A stretch of DNA of 64,000 bases from Niastella populi (lineage in GTDB: Bacteria; Bacteroidota; Bacteroidia; Chitinophagales; Chitinophagaceae), in assembly GCF_002078015.1 (NCBI RefSeq), contig NZ_LWBP01000112.1, positions 62,001 through 126,000 of the forward strand. The letters run 5' to 3'. The notes beneath the pieces were generated by a model. That model was not told the origin of the DNA. It saw only the letters and a list, made by a program, of their open reading frames with translations, and made no database searches. Within the stretch, counting starts at the first letter, position 1. Every line of letters starts with the position of its first letter. This document shows positions 51,197 through 59,956 of this stretch, one piece after another. The position numbers were made by a program, and so were the translations under genes.

Positions 51197-53104
51197 ATGA
51201 AACAAATCAGCCTGTTACTTACCTCTTTTTTAATTGGTACCATGGTGGTTGCGCAAACAGCGAATGACATTGCCATTATTCCACAACCGGTTTCGCTTGA
51301 AAAAAAGAGCGCCCGGTTCATGCTTTCCGGCCAAACCAAAGTTGCCGCCGATGCTAAAAATGCCGAAGTACAACGGGTGGTGCGGATGTTCACCGATAAG
51401 GTAAAAAAAGCTGCCGGTTACACACTGGCTGCCGCTGCTCCTGGCGCTAAAGGAAATGTGATCAGTTTTGCAATCAACAAAACAGCCGACAAATCGATCG
51501 GCAAAGAAGGTTATACATTGGATGTGACGGCAACGGGTGTACAGGTTACTGCCAATGATGCGGCAGGCTTGTTCTATGGCGTTCAAACCCTGTTTCAGTT
51601 ACTGCCTAAAGAAATAGAAAGCCCTGTGGTGGTAAAAAAAGCAGGCTGGGTTATTCCCGGTGTACACATTACCGATTATCCGCGTTTTGCCTGGCGTGGT
51701 CTGATGTTCGATGTATCGCGCCACTTCTTTACCAAAGAACAGGTTAAAGACTACATAGACAATATGGTTAGGTACAAGTACAATTTATTACACTTGCACC
51801 TTACCGATGACCAGGGCTGGCGCATTGAAATAAAATCGCTTCCAAAACTTACAGAGGTAGGCGCCTGGCGCGTTGAGAAAACGGGTACATTCGGTACTTT
51901 CACGCCCCCTGCCGATAATGAACCGCGCACCTATGGCGGTTTTTATACCCACGACGATATCAGAGAGCTGGTTAAATATGCAGCCGATCGTTTCGTGAAT
52001 ATTCTTCCCGAAGTGGATGTGCCCGGTCATAGCATGGCGGTTGTGGCATCATATCCCGAATTGTCGTGCACACCCGGCACTTACCGGGTAAACTCAGGCG
52101 AAAAATTCATGCAATGGGGCAACGGCACCTTTTATGCGCTGGTTGACAATACCCTGTGCCCGGCCAATGAAAAAGTATACGAAGTGCTCGATAAAGTGTT
52201 CACCGAAGTAGCCCAACTGTTTCCATTTGAATATATTCATATGGGAGGCGACGAATGCGCCAAGAATTTCTGGGAGAAAAGCGACGCCGTAAAACAACTG
52301 ATGCAAAAGGAGAACCTGAAAGATATGCATGAGGTGCAAAGTTATTTTGTTAAACGCGTGGAAAAGATCATTGAGTCGAAAGGAAAAAAGATGATGGGCT
52401 GGGATGAAATTCTGGAAGGCGGACTGGCGCCCAATGCGGCGGTGATGAGCTGGCGCGGTTCAAAAGGCGGGGCGGAAGCAGCTAACCTAAAACATGAAGT
52501 TGTAATGAGCCCCAATAACCATGTGTACATCGATCTGATGCAGGGCGACGCCGCTATTGAGCCGCCGGTTTACCAAACGGTGCTCTTAACAAATTCATAT
52601 GCCTTTGAACCGGTGCCCGAGGGCGCAGATCCTAAATTTATCAAAGGCGGTCAGGCCAACTTGTGGACGGAGCAGGTGTACAATATGCGCCATGCACAAT
52701 ATATGACCTGGCCCCGGGCGTTCGCGGTGGCAGAAAGTGTTTGGACGCCTAAAGAAAAAAAGAACTGGAACGACTTCATTCGCCGTGTGGAAGATCATTT
52801 CACCCGTTTTGATGTAGCCGAAATAAAGTATGCACCCAGTATGTACGATCCAATTTTCAATGCTTCCAAAGACGGCGATCAGTTGAAAGTTGAAATGACC
52901 ACTGAGGTGAAGGGACTGGATATCTATTACAGCTTCGATAATTCATTTCCCGACCGGTTCTATCCCAAATACACCCAGGCGGTAAAAGTGCCGGTTGATG
53001 CCGTTAATTTGAAAGTGATCACGTACAGGGGGAAGGAACCGATTGGAAGAATGGTTGTTATTCCGGTTGCCGAATTGAAAAAGCGGGCAGAGAAGAAGAA
53101 GTAA
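51197..53104 (+). CDS. GH20 beta-N-acetylhexosaminidase
   Basis: 635 residues from the ATG at 51197, which begins a signal peptide (LLLTSFLIGTMVVAQ); the frame is open 132 bp further upstream but through array DNA. An N-terminal GH20b domain (IPQPVSLEKKSARFML) is followed by the TIM barrel: RFAWRGLMFDVSRHFFTKEQVKDYIDNM, LHLHLTDDQGWRIEIKSLPKLTEVGAWR, Asp352-Glu353 in HMGGDECAKNFWE as substrate-assisting and acid residues, and QANLWTEQVYN. A C-terminal chitobiase-like domain (VKGLDIYYSFDNSFPD) ends it. It removes terminal GlcNAc or GalNAc from glycans in the periplasm. A terminator follows. Confidence 0.95.
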   Translation: MKQISLLLTSFLIGTMVVAQTANDIAIIPQPVSLEKKSARFMLSGQTKVAADAKNAEVQRVVRMFTDKVKKAAGYTLAAAAPGAKGNVISFAINKTADKSIGKEGYTLDVTATGVQVTANDAAGLFYGVQTLFQLLPKEIESPVVVKKAGWVIPGVHITDYPRFAWRGLMFDVSRHFFTKEQVKDYIDNMVRYKYNLLHLHLTDDQGWRIEIKSLPKLTEVGAWRVEKTGTFGTFTPPADNEPRTYGGFYTHDDIRELVKYAADRFVNILPEVDVPGHSMAVVASYPELSCTPGTYRVNSGEKFMQWGNGTFYALVDNTLCPANEKVYEVLDKVFTEVAQLFPFEYIHMGGDECAKNFWEKSDAVKQLMQKENLKDMHEVQSYFVKRVEKIIESKGKKMMGWDEILEGGLAPNAAVMSWRGSKGGAEAANLKHEVVMSPNNHVYIDLMQGDAAIEPPVYQTVLLTNSYAFEPVPEGADPKFIKGGQANLWTEQVYNMRHAQYMTWPRAFAVAESVWTPKEKKNWNDFIRRVEDHFTRFDVAEIKYAPSMYDPIFNASKDGDQLKVEMTTEVKGLDIYYSFDNSFPDRFYPKYTQAVKVPVDAVNLKVITYRGKEPIGRMVVIPVAELKKRAEKKK

Positions 53105-53140
53105 TGTGATAATTCGATAATGTTGAAATGCAGGAATAAA

Positions 53141-53175
53141 AAAGGTCTGATGGGAAACCCGTCAGACCTTTTACT
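53141..53175 (+). terminator. Terminator of the GH20 gene
   Basis: AAAGGTCTGA and TCAGACCTTT form a perfect 10-bp stem extended by GGG/CCC, followed by a T-rich stretch. Confidence 0.8.
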
Positions 53176-53539
53176 TTAAAATAAAATAGGAACGCCGGCC
53201 GTACTTTTGTTTAATCCTTCACGCGTACATGGGCGTTCCCCTGGCAAGAAAACTTAAATATTTTTAAAAGGAAGGGTAATAACTGGGTTAATGTTTCGAC
53301 AACGTGCTGTAATTCAACTCTCTTTCACAAATAACGTTCGGGCTTTTCAGATTAATGGCAAAATATTTTTTGTTATAATATTTAAGCCGGTGATCCTGCT
53401 GTCATTTAGTATTTGAACATGACATGTTTCTGCAAAACGTTCGAACGGCTTTTCTCCGCTACCGTAAAAATTACCGGTACATTATCTATACTTTAACATG
53501 CTTACTTAACTGAAGGCGCAACGTATTTATTGCGTGAAC

Positions 53540-53690
53540 TGTCAATTAAAATAGATCATCGACCCTACATAACAAGGTGATGATTAACCGCTAAGCTCGC
53601 GGTAGTGGTTCCTGCACGTTAAAGAATGTACTGTTTAGGGTTTAATCAATCATTTCTAAAGGCCCCGGTGAAAACGGGGCCTTTTTTGTA
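53540..53690 (+). ncRNA. Candidate small RNA ending in a terminator
   Basis: No open frame, yet a strong plus-strand terminator (AAAGGCCCC paired with GGGGCCTTT, then T-run, 53658-53687) lies 490 bp past the GH20 terminator. Upstream of it GACCCT (53561-53566) can pair with AGGGTT (53637-53642), closing a domain with the inner hairpin ACCGC-TAAGCTC-GCGGT (53587-53603). I do not recognise the family; a 6S-like or other regulatory RNA is possible. The 5' end is not fixed. The stretch 53180-53540 shows nothing else. Confidence 0.35.
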
Positions 53691-53869
53691 GAAATTATGT
53701 CTCAGGCGGCAGCGGGTTTTGAAATGTTTGGTGGGGTTTATGGTTTCGTTAACAGGAATTCCGGTGCGGCAGCCTGCTCAGGCACAGAAATAGTGAATGT
53801 GATAAGGTAATTATCCGATAATCCCGACTATATCGGGACAAGTTGTGATAATTCAATAATCCTGCAGAG

Positions 53870-54015
53870 CGCACAGGGGCTAAGGAGAGCAGCCCCCGGG
53901 GCGGGGAACTAAAAATTGAGCACAAAGAACTTTTAAAATAGGTAAGTTAAGGGGTATTATCATCACAAAGGCTTTTCCCGATGCCGATCCTATTCGGTGG
54001 GAAGGGCCTTTTTGT
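53870..54015 (+). ncRNA. Second candidate small RNA ending in a terminator
   Basis: GGGGCT pairs with AGCCCC in a GC-rich hairpin near 53876-53898, and a long terminator hairpin (AAAGGC...GGCCTTTTT with inner TTCCC/GGGAA and CCGA/TCGG, 53968-54015) ends the region. No open frame is seen. Transcription from the plus strand is implied by the T-run. Confidence 0.3.
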
Positions 54016-54241
54016 TTGGGGGAGCAGGATGGTTACCATAAATACTACCGCAGCCGTACGACTGGCTTCCCGACTGCAGGTTTATGGTCCCCGATTGCAC
54101 TATAACAGCCCTGGAAATTGCATAGGAATTGCATAGAAATTGCACTGGCCCTTACTATCCGGTGCAACGCCGGTGTAAGCCGGGGAGGAGGAGATAGCCA
54201 TATTCAGAGTGTTTCAATACAGTTTGCGAAGGGGTGTAAAT

Positions 54242-54283
54242 AAAAAGGCCCCGGCGGTACGATAGCTATCGTAACGCCAGGGC
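54242..54283 (-). terminator. Terminator of the isocitrate dehydrogenase gene
   Basis: A long GC-rich stem with the central palindrome TACGATAGCTATCGTA; on the minus strand it is followed by CCTTTTTATTT. Confidence 0.8.
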
Positions 54284-54339
54284 ATATGAAAATTATTATA
54301 ACCTGCTGATTTTGATCCCGGTTCAGACCGGGAGAGTTA

Positions 54340-55575
54340 TTAAAGACCCATTTTCTTTTTCAGGTTGGTATCGATGGCATCGAGGAATTCTTCAGTATAC
54401 AGGAAGTGTTTTCCGTGTTCTACTTTATTTCCATGGATACAAACGGCCAAATCTTTAGTCATTTTACCGCTTTCAACTGTTTCTATACAGGTAGACTCTA
54501 ATGTGTTGCAGAAGTCGATAAGGGCCTGGTTGCCGTCGAGCTTGCCGCGGAAGGCCAGTCCTCTTGTCCATGCAAAGATAGAAGCGATAGGGTTGGTGCT
54601 GGTTGGTTTGCCTTTCTGGTGGTCGCGGTAGTGACGGGTAACGGTACCGTGAGCCGCTTCAGCTTCCATGGTTTTGCCATCGGGAGTGATCAGAACGGAG
54701 GTCATTAAACCCAGTGAACCAAATCCTTGCGCTACAGTGTCACTTTGAACGTCGCCATCGTAGTTCTTACAGGCCCAAACGAAATTGCCATTCCATTTCA
54801 GCGCGCTGGCAACCATGTCATCGATCAAACGGTGCTCATAAACGATGCCGGCCTGATCGAAAGCCTGTTTGAATTCGTTCTGATAAATTTCTTCGAAAAT
54901 ATCTTTGAAGCGACCGTCGTATTTTTTAAGGATGGTGTTCTTTGTGCTCAGGTACAAAGGCCATTTTTTAGCGAGGGCCATGTTGAAGCAACTGCGGGCA
55001 AAACCCCTGATGCTTTCGTCGGTGTTGTACATTGTCATGGCAACGCCATCGCCTTTGAAGTTATATACTTCGAAAGTCTGAGGTTCGCCGCCGTCTTCGG
55101 GAGTGAAGGTCATGGTGAGTTTACCCTTTCCTTTGATCACTGAATCGGTAGCACGATATTGATCGCCAAAAGCGTGGCGGCCAACGATGATGGGGGCTGT
55201 CCAGTTGGTAACCAAACGGGGGATATTGTTGATTACGATGGGTTCACGGAATACTGTACCATCCAGGATGTTACGAATGGTACCGTTAGGGCTCTTCCAC
55301 ATTTGTTTCAGGGAGAACTCTTTTACCCGCGCTTCGTCGGGAGTGATAGTAGCACATTTGATCCCTACACCATACTGTTTGATAGCATTGGCGGCATCAA
55401 TTGTAACCTGGTCGTTGGTCTGGTCGCGGTATTCAACACCCAGGTCATAGTATTTGATATCGACGTTAACGTAGGGAAGGATGAGTTTATCCTTGATGAA
55501 TTTCCAGATAATGCGTGTCATTTCATCGCCATCCAGTTCTACAACAGGATTCTGTACATTGATTTTTTGTGCCAT
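54340..55575 (-). CDS. icd: NADP-dependent isocitrate dehydrogenase (type II, dimeric)
   Basis: 411 residues. It oxidises isocitrate to 2-oxoglutarate in the TCA cycle. The sequence is of the eukaryote-like dimeric type: [24 protein letters not shown] at the N-terminus, [20 protein letters not shown] for substrate binding, [50 protein letters not shown] for metal and hinge, and [34 protein letters not shown] for NADP. Length is normal. It has a strong promoter and its own terminator, so it is a single-gene transcript. Confidence 0.96.
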   Translation of the reverse strand: MAQKINVQNPVVELDGDEMTRIIWKFIKDKLILPYVNVDIKYYDLGVEYRDQTNDQVTIDAANAIKQYGVGIKCATITPDEARVKEFSLKQMWKSPNGTIRNILDGTVFREPIVINNIPRLVTNWTAPIIVGRHAFGDQYRATDSVIKGKGKLTMTFTPEDGGEPQTFEVYNFKGDGVAMTMYNTDESIRGFARSCFNMALAKKWPLYLSTKNTILKKYDGRFKDIFEEIYQNEFKQAFDQAGIVYEHRLIDDMVASALKWNGNFVWACKNYDGDVQSDTVAQGFGSLGLMTSVLITPDGKTMEAEAAHGTVTRHYRDHQKGKPTSTNPIASIFAWTRGLAFRGKLDGNQALIDFCNTLESTCIETVESGKMTKDLAVCIHGNKVEHGKHFLYTEEFLDAIDTNLKKKMGL

Positions 55576-55606
55576 AAATGCTTGTTTTTGCCTTCAAATA
55601 AGGGTG

Positions 55607-55638
55607 CAAACCTACAGCAGAATGGCCAAATGTGCAAA
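55607..55638 (-). promoter_or_regulatory. Promoter of icd: TTTG-N20-TAGGTTTG
   Basis: On the minus strand TTTG (55635-55638), a 20-bp spacer and TAGGTTTG (55607-55614), a full match to the Bacteroidota housekeeping promoter; the ATG is 32 bp downstream of the box. Confidence 0.7.
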
Positions 55639-55768
55639 AGGCTTTTTAGCTGCCCAACCGCCCGATCGTATGTTGTTTTTCCAGAAGCGGCTACATATAT
55701 GTACCTAAAAAACTGAGGCTCCCGGTGAAACCCCAACTATTAATTGTTGATAAAACATAACTTGCAGT

Positions 55769-56371
55769 ATGGTTGCTATATTACAGAAGTATATAGACCA
55801 GTTTATTGATCTTCCGGCTGAGGAACTGGAGGCACTTATCAATTCCATTGAAGTAAGATCTGTAGATAAAAAAGTTCGGCTAACCGACGTAAACGAAACG
55901 GAAAAGTATTTGTATTTCGTTATAAAAGGACTGGCCAGAAAGTTTTTTGTAAAGGGAAAAGAAGAGATAATAACCCAGATAGCAAAGGAAGGAGAGCTGA
56001 TCTCTTCTTCCGTATCGTATTTTTCAGGAAACCCTTCGGGGTATGTGGTTGAAACCATAGAACCCACCACTTTTTACTCACTCCATCACGACAAAGCAGA
56101 ACAGTTATATAGCCGATACCCTAAACTGGAGCGTTTAAGCCGTTTGATCATTACCGAATTGTTCCTGCAAAAAGAAGTTTGGGAGCTTGAACGCATCCGG
56201 TATAGCACAAAAGAGCGTTTTTTGCGTTTTATGAACGAAAACCCGGAACTGTTTCAGCGGGTACCGCAAAAGTACCTGGCCTCGTACCTGAACATAAAAC
56301 CTGAAACTTTCAGCCGGCTCAAGCATTTACTGAGAACCAAAAAGAACTCAGATGCTCCTTATCTTAAATGA
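55769..56371 (+). CDS. Crp/Fnr-family regulator, first of a tandem pair
   Basis: 200 residues. An N-terminal cyclic-nucleotide-like sensor barrel (EVRSVDKKVRLTDVNETEKYLYFVIKGLARKFF ... ISSSVSYFSGNPSGYVVETIEPTTFYSL) and a C-terminal winged helix (LASYLNIKPETFSRLKHLL). No Fnr cysteines, and the cAMP phosphate cassette is not evident. It is 9 bp upstream of a close paralogue. The ligand and targets are unknown. Confidence 0.88.
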   Translation: MVAILQKYIDQFIDLPAEELEALINSIEVRSVDKKVRLTDVNETEKYLYFVIKGLARKFFVKGKEEIITQIAKEGELISSSVSYFSGNPSGYVVETIEPTTFYSLHHDKAEQLYSRYPKLERLSRLIITELFLQKEVWELERIRYSTKERFLRFMNENPELFQRVPQKYLASYLNIKPETFSRLKHLLRTKKNSDAPYLK

Positions 56372-56380
56372 TGTTTTTTT

Positions 56381-56992
56381 ATGGGGGAAAAAAATATTGT
56401 TGCCCGGGAATGCTACGAACAACTACTGGTGCATCTTCAGCGATTCTCGGAAATAAGCCGTGGATCGGTGGAGCAATTGATACCTTACCTTGAGATCCGC
56501 CGTTTTGAGAAAAAGAAGAGACTGGTTAACCAGGGCGAAATGGAGGATTACCTGAACGTAGTTATCAAAGGCCTTGTTCGTAAATACGTGCTTTCGCCCA
56601 TTCGGGGCGAGGTTACCCTGCAACTGGCCACCGAGGGGCATATCATCCAGTCTGAGATCTCCTTTCATCACCGCGTTCCCTCTGAAGTCATCATTCAAAC
56701 ACTAGAGCCTACGGTGCTGGTTTCAATACGGCACGACCGCATGCAGGAGGCGCTCGAAAAAGTGCCCGAAGCCGAAGTCCTGGGCCGCGCTATCATTATG
56801 CAGATGTTCATAAAAAAGGACGCCCGCTATTTCGATCAGCTAAACACTTCTACCCGCGACCGCTTTCTCGAATACATCAACAACCATCCTCATATGTTGC
56901 AGCGGGTGCCGCAGAAGGTCCTTGCTTCTTACCTCAATATTAAACCGGAAACGTTTTCGAGGTTAAAACACCTGTTACTTCAGAAGAAGTAG
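56381..56992 (+). CDS. Crp/Fnr-family regulator, second of a tandem pair
   Basis: 203 residues with the same layout as the upstream gene: sensor barrel (LEIRRFEKKKRLVNQGEMEDYLNVVIKGLVRKYV ... IQSEISFHHRVPSEVIIQTLEPTVLVSI) and a recognition-helix region LASYLNIKPETFSRLKHLL that is identical to its neighbour, while the sensor parts differ widely. This suggests duplication with shared DNA target and diverged signal. The two are 9 bp apart and co-transcribed. Confidence 0.88.
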   Translation: MGEKNIVARECYEQLLVHLQRFSEISRGSVEQLIPYLEIRRFEKKKRLVNQGEMEDYLNVVIKGLVRKYVLSPIRGEVTLQLATEGHIIQSEISFHHRVPSEVIIQTLEPTVLVSIRHDRMQEALEKVPEAEVLGRAIIMQMFIKKDARYFDQLNTSTRDRFLEYINNHPHMLQRVPQKVLASYLNIKPETFSRLKHLLLQKK

Positions 56993-57103
56993 TTTATGGT
57001 TTATCGTTTATTGTTTATGGTTGCTTCGCGGTTCGAACAACTAAAATAATTGCGCGAGCCTGGAAGTGCAAGAACAATAAACCAAAAACAATAAACAATA
57101 AAC
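56991..57103. repeat. Paired short-period array (GTTTATG/CATAAAC family)
   Basis: The left arm GTTTATGGTTTATCGTTTAT (56993-57023, 7-nt units) starts at the Crp stop codon; the right arm ACAATAAACCAAAAACAATA (57073-57103) ends just before the stop of the convergent transporter gene. Confidence 0.65.
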
Positions 57104-57105
57104 TG

Positions 57106-58989
57106 TTATAGATTTACTACCAAGATCGGTATCTTCAACTCATGCCGTACAGAGTTGATGGTTTCGCCATACAACCAGTCCTTGATGCCGCTGTGACGGT
57201 GAGCGCCAATGACCAGCATATCGGCTTTTGATTCTTTGATAATCCTGACAATTTCCTCCGCGCGGTTCCTGAAACCGAGTTGACTGGTGGCTGTCAGCCC
57301 CTGTTCCTGTAATTGTTGAACATACATTTGTAAGCGCGCTTCATCGTGGCGGGTTTCGTAATCGTCACTTTCCCTGCCCAGCAAACGCGCCGAGGCGCTT
57401 TCTACCACATGTATCAACAGGTATTCGGCATTTCCCTTTCCCTGGCCTATGGCGTGTGCCAGCAGTTGGTCGTCATGCTCGCCGAAATCAAGTGCTACCG
57501 CTATCTTTTTATAGGTTGGGATGTTTAGTTTTTGCAATCCATCTACATGCGGGTGCATTTGTATAGATGCATTTTTTGATTTGCTGAAGATGGGATAAAA
57601 GATAATATAGGCCAGCAAGCCAAGGAAAACGGCGCCGCTGGTAATGATCAGGATATTCCATAAAATATTGGTAGGCCCCGCAAAGAATGAGCTTACTTCG
57701 TTGATCAACATGCGAAGATTCAGGTACACCAGCGTGGCGGTCACTATCCAGGCAGCTATTTGCACAATGGGTTTTATCGCAAACGAGCCCATGGTCTTTT
57801 TGTCGCTTACGAAATGGATAAGCGGAATGATGGCGAAACCCAGTTGCAGGCTGAGGATAACCTGGCTCAATACCAGCAGGGCATCTACTTCTTTTTCTCC
57901 TGCAATGGCAATAACCAGAATGGCAGGAACAATGGCCAGCAATCGGGTAATCATGCGCCGCATCCAGGGATTGATCCGCAAGCGCAGGTAACCTTCCATT
58001 ACTATTTGTCCGGCCAGGGTGCCGGTAACAGTTGAACTTTGTCCGGCGGCGATCAACGCAACGGCAAAAAGCACCGGCGCTACTGATGAACCTAACAGTC
58101 CCGACAATAATTGGTGCGCTTCTTTGATCTCGGCCACTTCAACCATTCCTTTCTTAAAGAAGGTAGTGGCTGCCAGAACCAGTATAGCGGCATTTACGAG
58201 GAAGGCCACATTCAGTGCAATGGCTGAATCGATAAAACTCCATTTCAATGCCTGTTTTATACCTTCTTTTGTTTTGGCAATTTTACGGGTTTGCACCAGC
58301 GCAGAATGTAAATACAGGTTGTGCGGCATTACAGTTGCACCGATTATGCCTATAGCTATATATAATGCCTGTTCATTGGGCAGGGTAGGCACCAGACCGG
58401 TAGCTATTTCACCAAAGGCAGGTTTGGCAATAATGATCTCTACGAGAAACGACAATCCCACTATCGCTACAAGAGCAATGATAAAAGCTTCCATTTTACG
58501 AATGCCCAGCCGTTGCAGGAATAACAGTAAAAAAGTATCGAGCACGGTAATGGAAACGCCCCAGATAAGTGGCAGGCCGGTCAACAGGTTAATACCAATG
58601 GCCATGCCCAGTACTTCAGCCAGGTCGGTAGCGGCTATGGCAATCTCTGCCAGTATATACAACAGGAAGTTTACCGGGCGGGGATAGGTTTCGCGGTTAG
58701 CCTGGGCCAGATCGCGCCCGCGAACGATACCAAGCCGGGCGCTCAGGGTTTGTAACAACAGGGCCATCAGGTTGCTCATGAGTAAAACCCAGATGAGGGA
58801 ATAGCCGAAACGGCTGCCGCCGGCCAGGTCGGTGGCCCAGTTGCCGGGGTCCATATAACCTACGCTAACAAGGTAAGCGGGGCCGAAAAATGCGAACACG
58901 CGTTTCCAGCCCATAGCTTTTTTGCTGATATCGACCGATTCGTGTACTTCGCTTAAAGAGGCATCCCCTTTTATTCTATTCATCATCAT
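57106..58989 (-). CDS. mntH: Nramp-family Mn2+ transporter fused to a UspA domain
   Basis: 627 residues. Residues 1-460 form the Nramp carrier: DPGNW of helix 1 in GYMDPGNWATDLAGGSRFGYS binds the metal, and MPHNLYLHSALVQTRK is the helix 6 signature. About 11-12 helices are seen. Residues 489-627 add a cytoplasmic universal-stress-protein domain (YKKIAVALDFGEHDDQLLAHAIGQG ... LVIGAHRHSGIKDWLYGETI) that ordinary MntH proteins of about 420 residues lack. It overlaps the upstream mntR-like gene by 14 bp, so it is under the same Mn-responsive promoter. Metal choice (Mn over Fe) is inferred from the regulator. Confidence 0.92.
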   Translation of the reverse strand: MMMNRIKGDASLSEVHESVDISKKAMGWKRVFAFFGPAYLVSVGYMDPGNWATDLAGGSRFGYSLIWVLLMSNLMALLLQTLSARLGIVRGRDLAQANRETYPRPVNFLLYILAEIAIAATDLAEVLGMAIGINLLTGLPLIWGVSITVLDTFLLLFLQRLGIRKMEAFIIALVAIVGLSFLVEIIIAKPAFGEIATGLVPTLPNEQALYIAIGIIGATVMPHNLYLHSALVQTRKIAKTKEGIKQALKWSFIDSAIALNVAFLVNAAILVLAATTFFKKGMVEVAEIKEAHQLLSGLLGSSVAPVLFAVALIAAGQSSTVTGTLAGQIVMEGYLRLRINPWMRRMITRLLAIVPAILVIAIAGEKEVDALLVLSQVILSLQLGFAIIPLIHFVSDKKTMGSFAIKPIVQIAAWIVTATLVYLNLRMLINEVSSFFAGPTNILWNILIITSGAVFLGLLAYIIFYPIFSKSKNASIQMHPHVDGLQKLNIPTYKKIAVALDFGEHDDQLLAHAIGQGKGNAEYLLIHVVESASARLLGRESDDYETRHDEARLQMYVQQLQEQGLTATSQLGFRNRAEEIVRIIKESKADMLVIGAHRHSGIKDWLYGETINSVRHELKIPILVVNL

Positions 58990-59647
58990 ATTTCACAAAT
59001 ACGTTTTTTGCTACATGTTCACTAATGGTTACGGGCGACTGGTTCTTTATTTTAAGTTCAATGGAATTGTCGAACGCGAACTTTTTCTTTACCTCCAGCC
59101 GGGTGCCCAGGCCTATATGTTTGTGGTTAAGTAATTCAAGGATCTCTGCCGACTGATCGCCGATGCCGCTTACTTCAGCCTGCTGATTTACAGGCAGGTT
59201 CAGCAGGTCAACCTGCCGGGTGAGCGTCCATCGGCCCTGGCTGTCGGGGATGGGATCGCCGTGCGGATCGGTTTTAGGGAAACCTAAAAATTCATCGAGG
59301 CGGTCGATGAGTTTTTTGCTGCCGATATGCTCCAGTTCCTCCGCAATTTCATGTACTTCATCCCAGCCAAAGCGTAGTTTTTCAACGAGGAAATATTCCC
59401 ACAACCGGTGCTTTCGAATGATCTGAAGCGCTACTTTACGGCCCTCCGTGCTCAGTTTAAAGCCCTTATATTTTTCATACAATAATAATTTCTGCGCTTT
59501 CAGCTTCTTCAGCATATCCGTCACGGATGCAGGCCGGGTTTGCATTTCACTGGCCACATCGTTGGTGGTCACAGTGCCATGAACTTCCTGCAGGTGAAAG
59601 ATCGCTTTCAGGTAATTCTCTCTGCTGCTTGAATATTGGGGAACCAT
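58976..59647 (-). CDS. mntR: DtxR/MntR-family metal-dependent repressor
   Basis: 223 residues. N-terminal winged helix (YLKAIFHLQEVHGTVTTNDVASEMQTRPASVTDMLKKLKAQKLL), metal-binding dimerisation region (RKHRLWEYFLVEKLRFGWDEVHEIAEELEHIGSKKLIDRLDEFLG with His and Glu ligands), and a C-terminal SH3-like FeoA domain that separates it from the short B. subtilis MntR. It precedes and overlaps the metal transporter gene. A palindrome covering its own -7 box (59818-59833) shows likely autorepression when metal is plentiful. Confidence 0.92.
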   Translation of the reverse strand: MVPQYSSSRENYLKAIFHLQEVHGTVTTNDVASEMQTRPASVTDMLKKLKAQKLLLYEKYKGFKLSTEGRKVALQIIRKHRLWEYFLVEKLRFGWDEVHEIAEELEHIGSKKLIDRLDEFLGFPKTDPHGDPIPDSQGRWTLTRQVDLLNLPVNQQAEVSGIGDQSAEILELLNHKHIGLGTRLEVKKKFAFDNSIELKIKNQSPVTISEHVAKNVFVKYDDE

Positions 59648-59651
59648 ACGT

Positions 59652-59791
59652 GAGATTGCTGATTTTGGGATTTCTGATTTCGAGATTTCCTTGAGTTTAG
59701 CATGCTGACAGATCGCAAAACCCTGAAATTCCTTTTGAGCTTAGCCAAATAAACAAATCTTAAAATCCTTTAATCAGAAATCTGAAATTCT
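59652..59791. repeat. Paired short-period array in the mntR leader
   Basis: The left arm GCTGATTTTGGGATTTCTGA (59658-59690) and right arm AATCAGAAATCTGAAATTC (59772-59790) are complementary. They lie between the mntR promoter and start codon, so they would be part of its 5' leader of about 165 nt. Confidence 0.5.
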
Positions 59792-59805
59792 CTTTTTATT
59801 GCTTA

Positions 59806-59854
59806 TCTAAAATAAAATTTAGACAAATCTAAAAAATAAATCGGCTCCGCCAAA
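59806..59854 (-). promoter_or_regulatory. mntR-mntH promoter with overlapping DtxR-type operator
   Basis: On the minus strand TTTG (59851-59854), a 19-bp spacer and TAGATTTG (59824-59831), a full consensus promoter. The -7 box lies inside the palindrome TTTAGACAAATCTAAA (59818-59833). A third half-site TCTAAA at 59806-59811 forms a further inverted pair with TTTAGA. The palindrome is where a metal-loaded repressor would block transcription. Confidence 0.7.
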
Positions 59855-59956
59855 CAGTGCCGCATTAAGGTGGCATTAGTTTTTAGGCAAATGTGTTTTC
59901 TTTTACAAGTGGGATTGAATGCTTACTTTTATTCATCAACAGCTATTGGATGTTTT

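Noticed and set aside
58019-58687. 222-codon open frame on the plus strand
   Set aside because: Antisense to the Nramp carrier; Ser/Thr/Ile-rich product typical of a mirror frame of membrane-helix codons.
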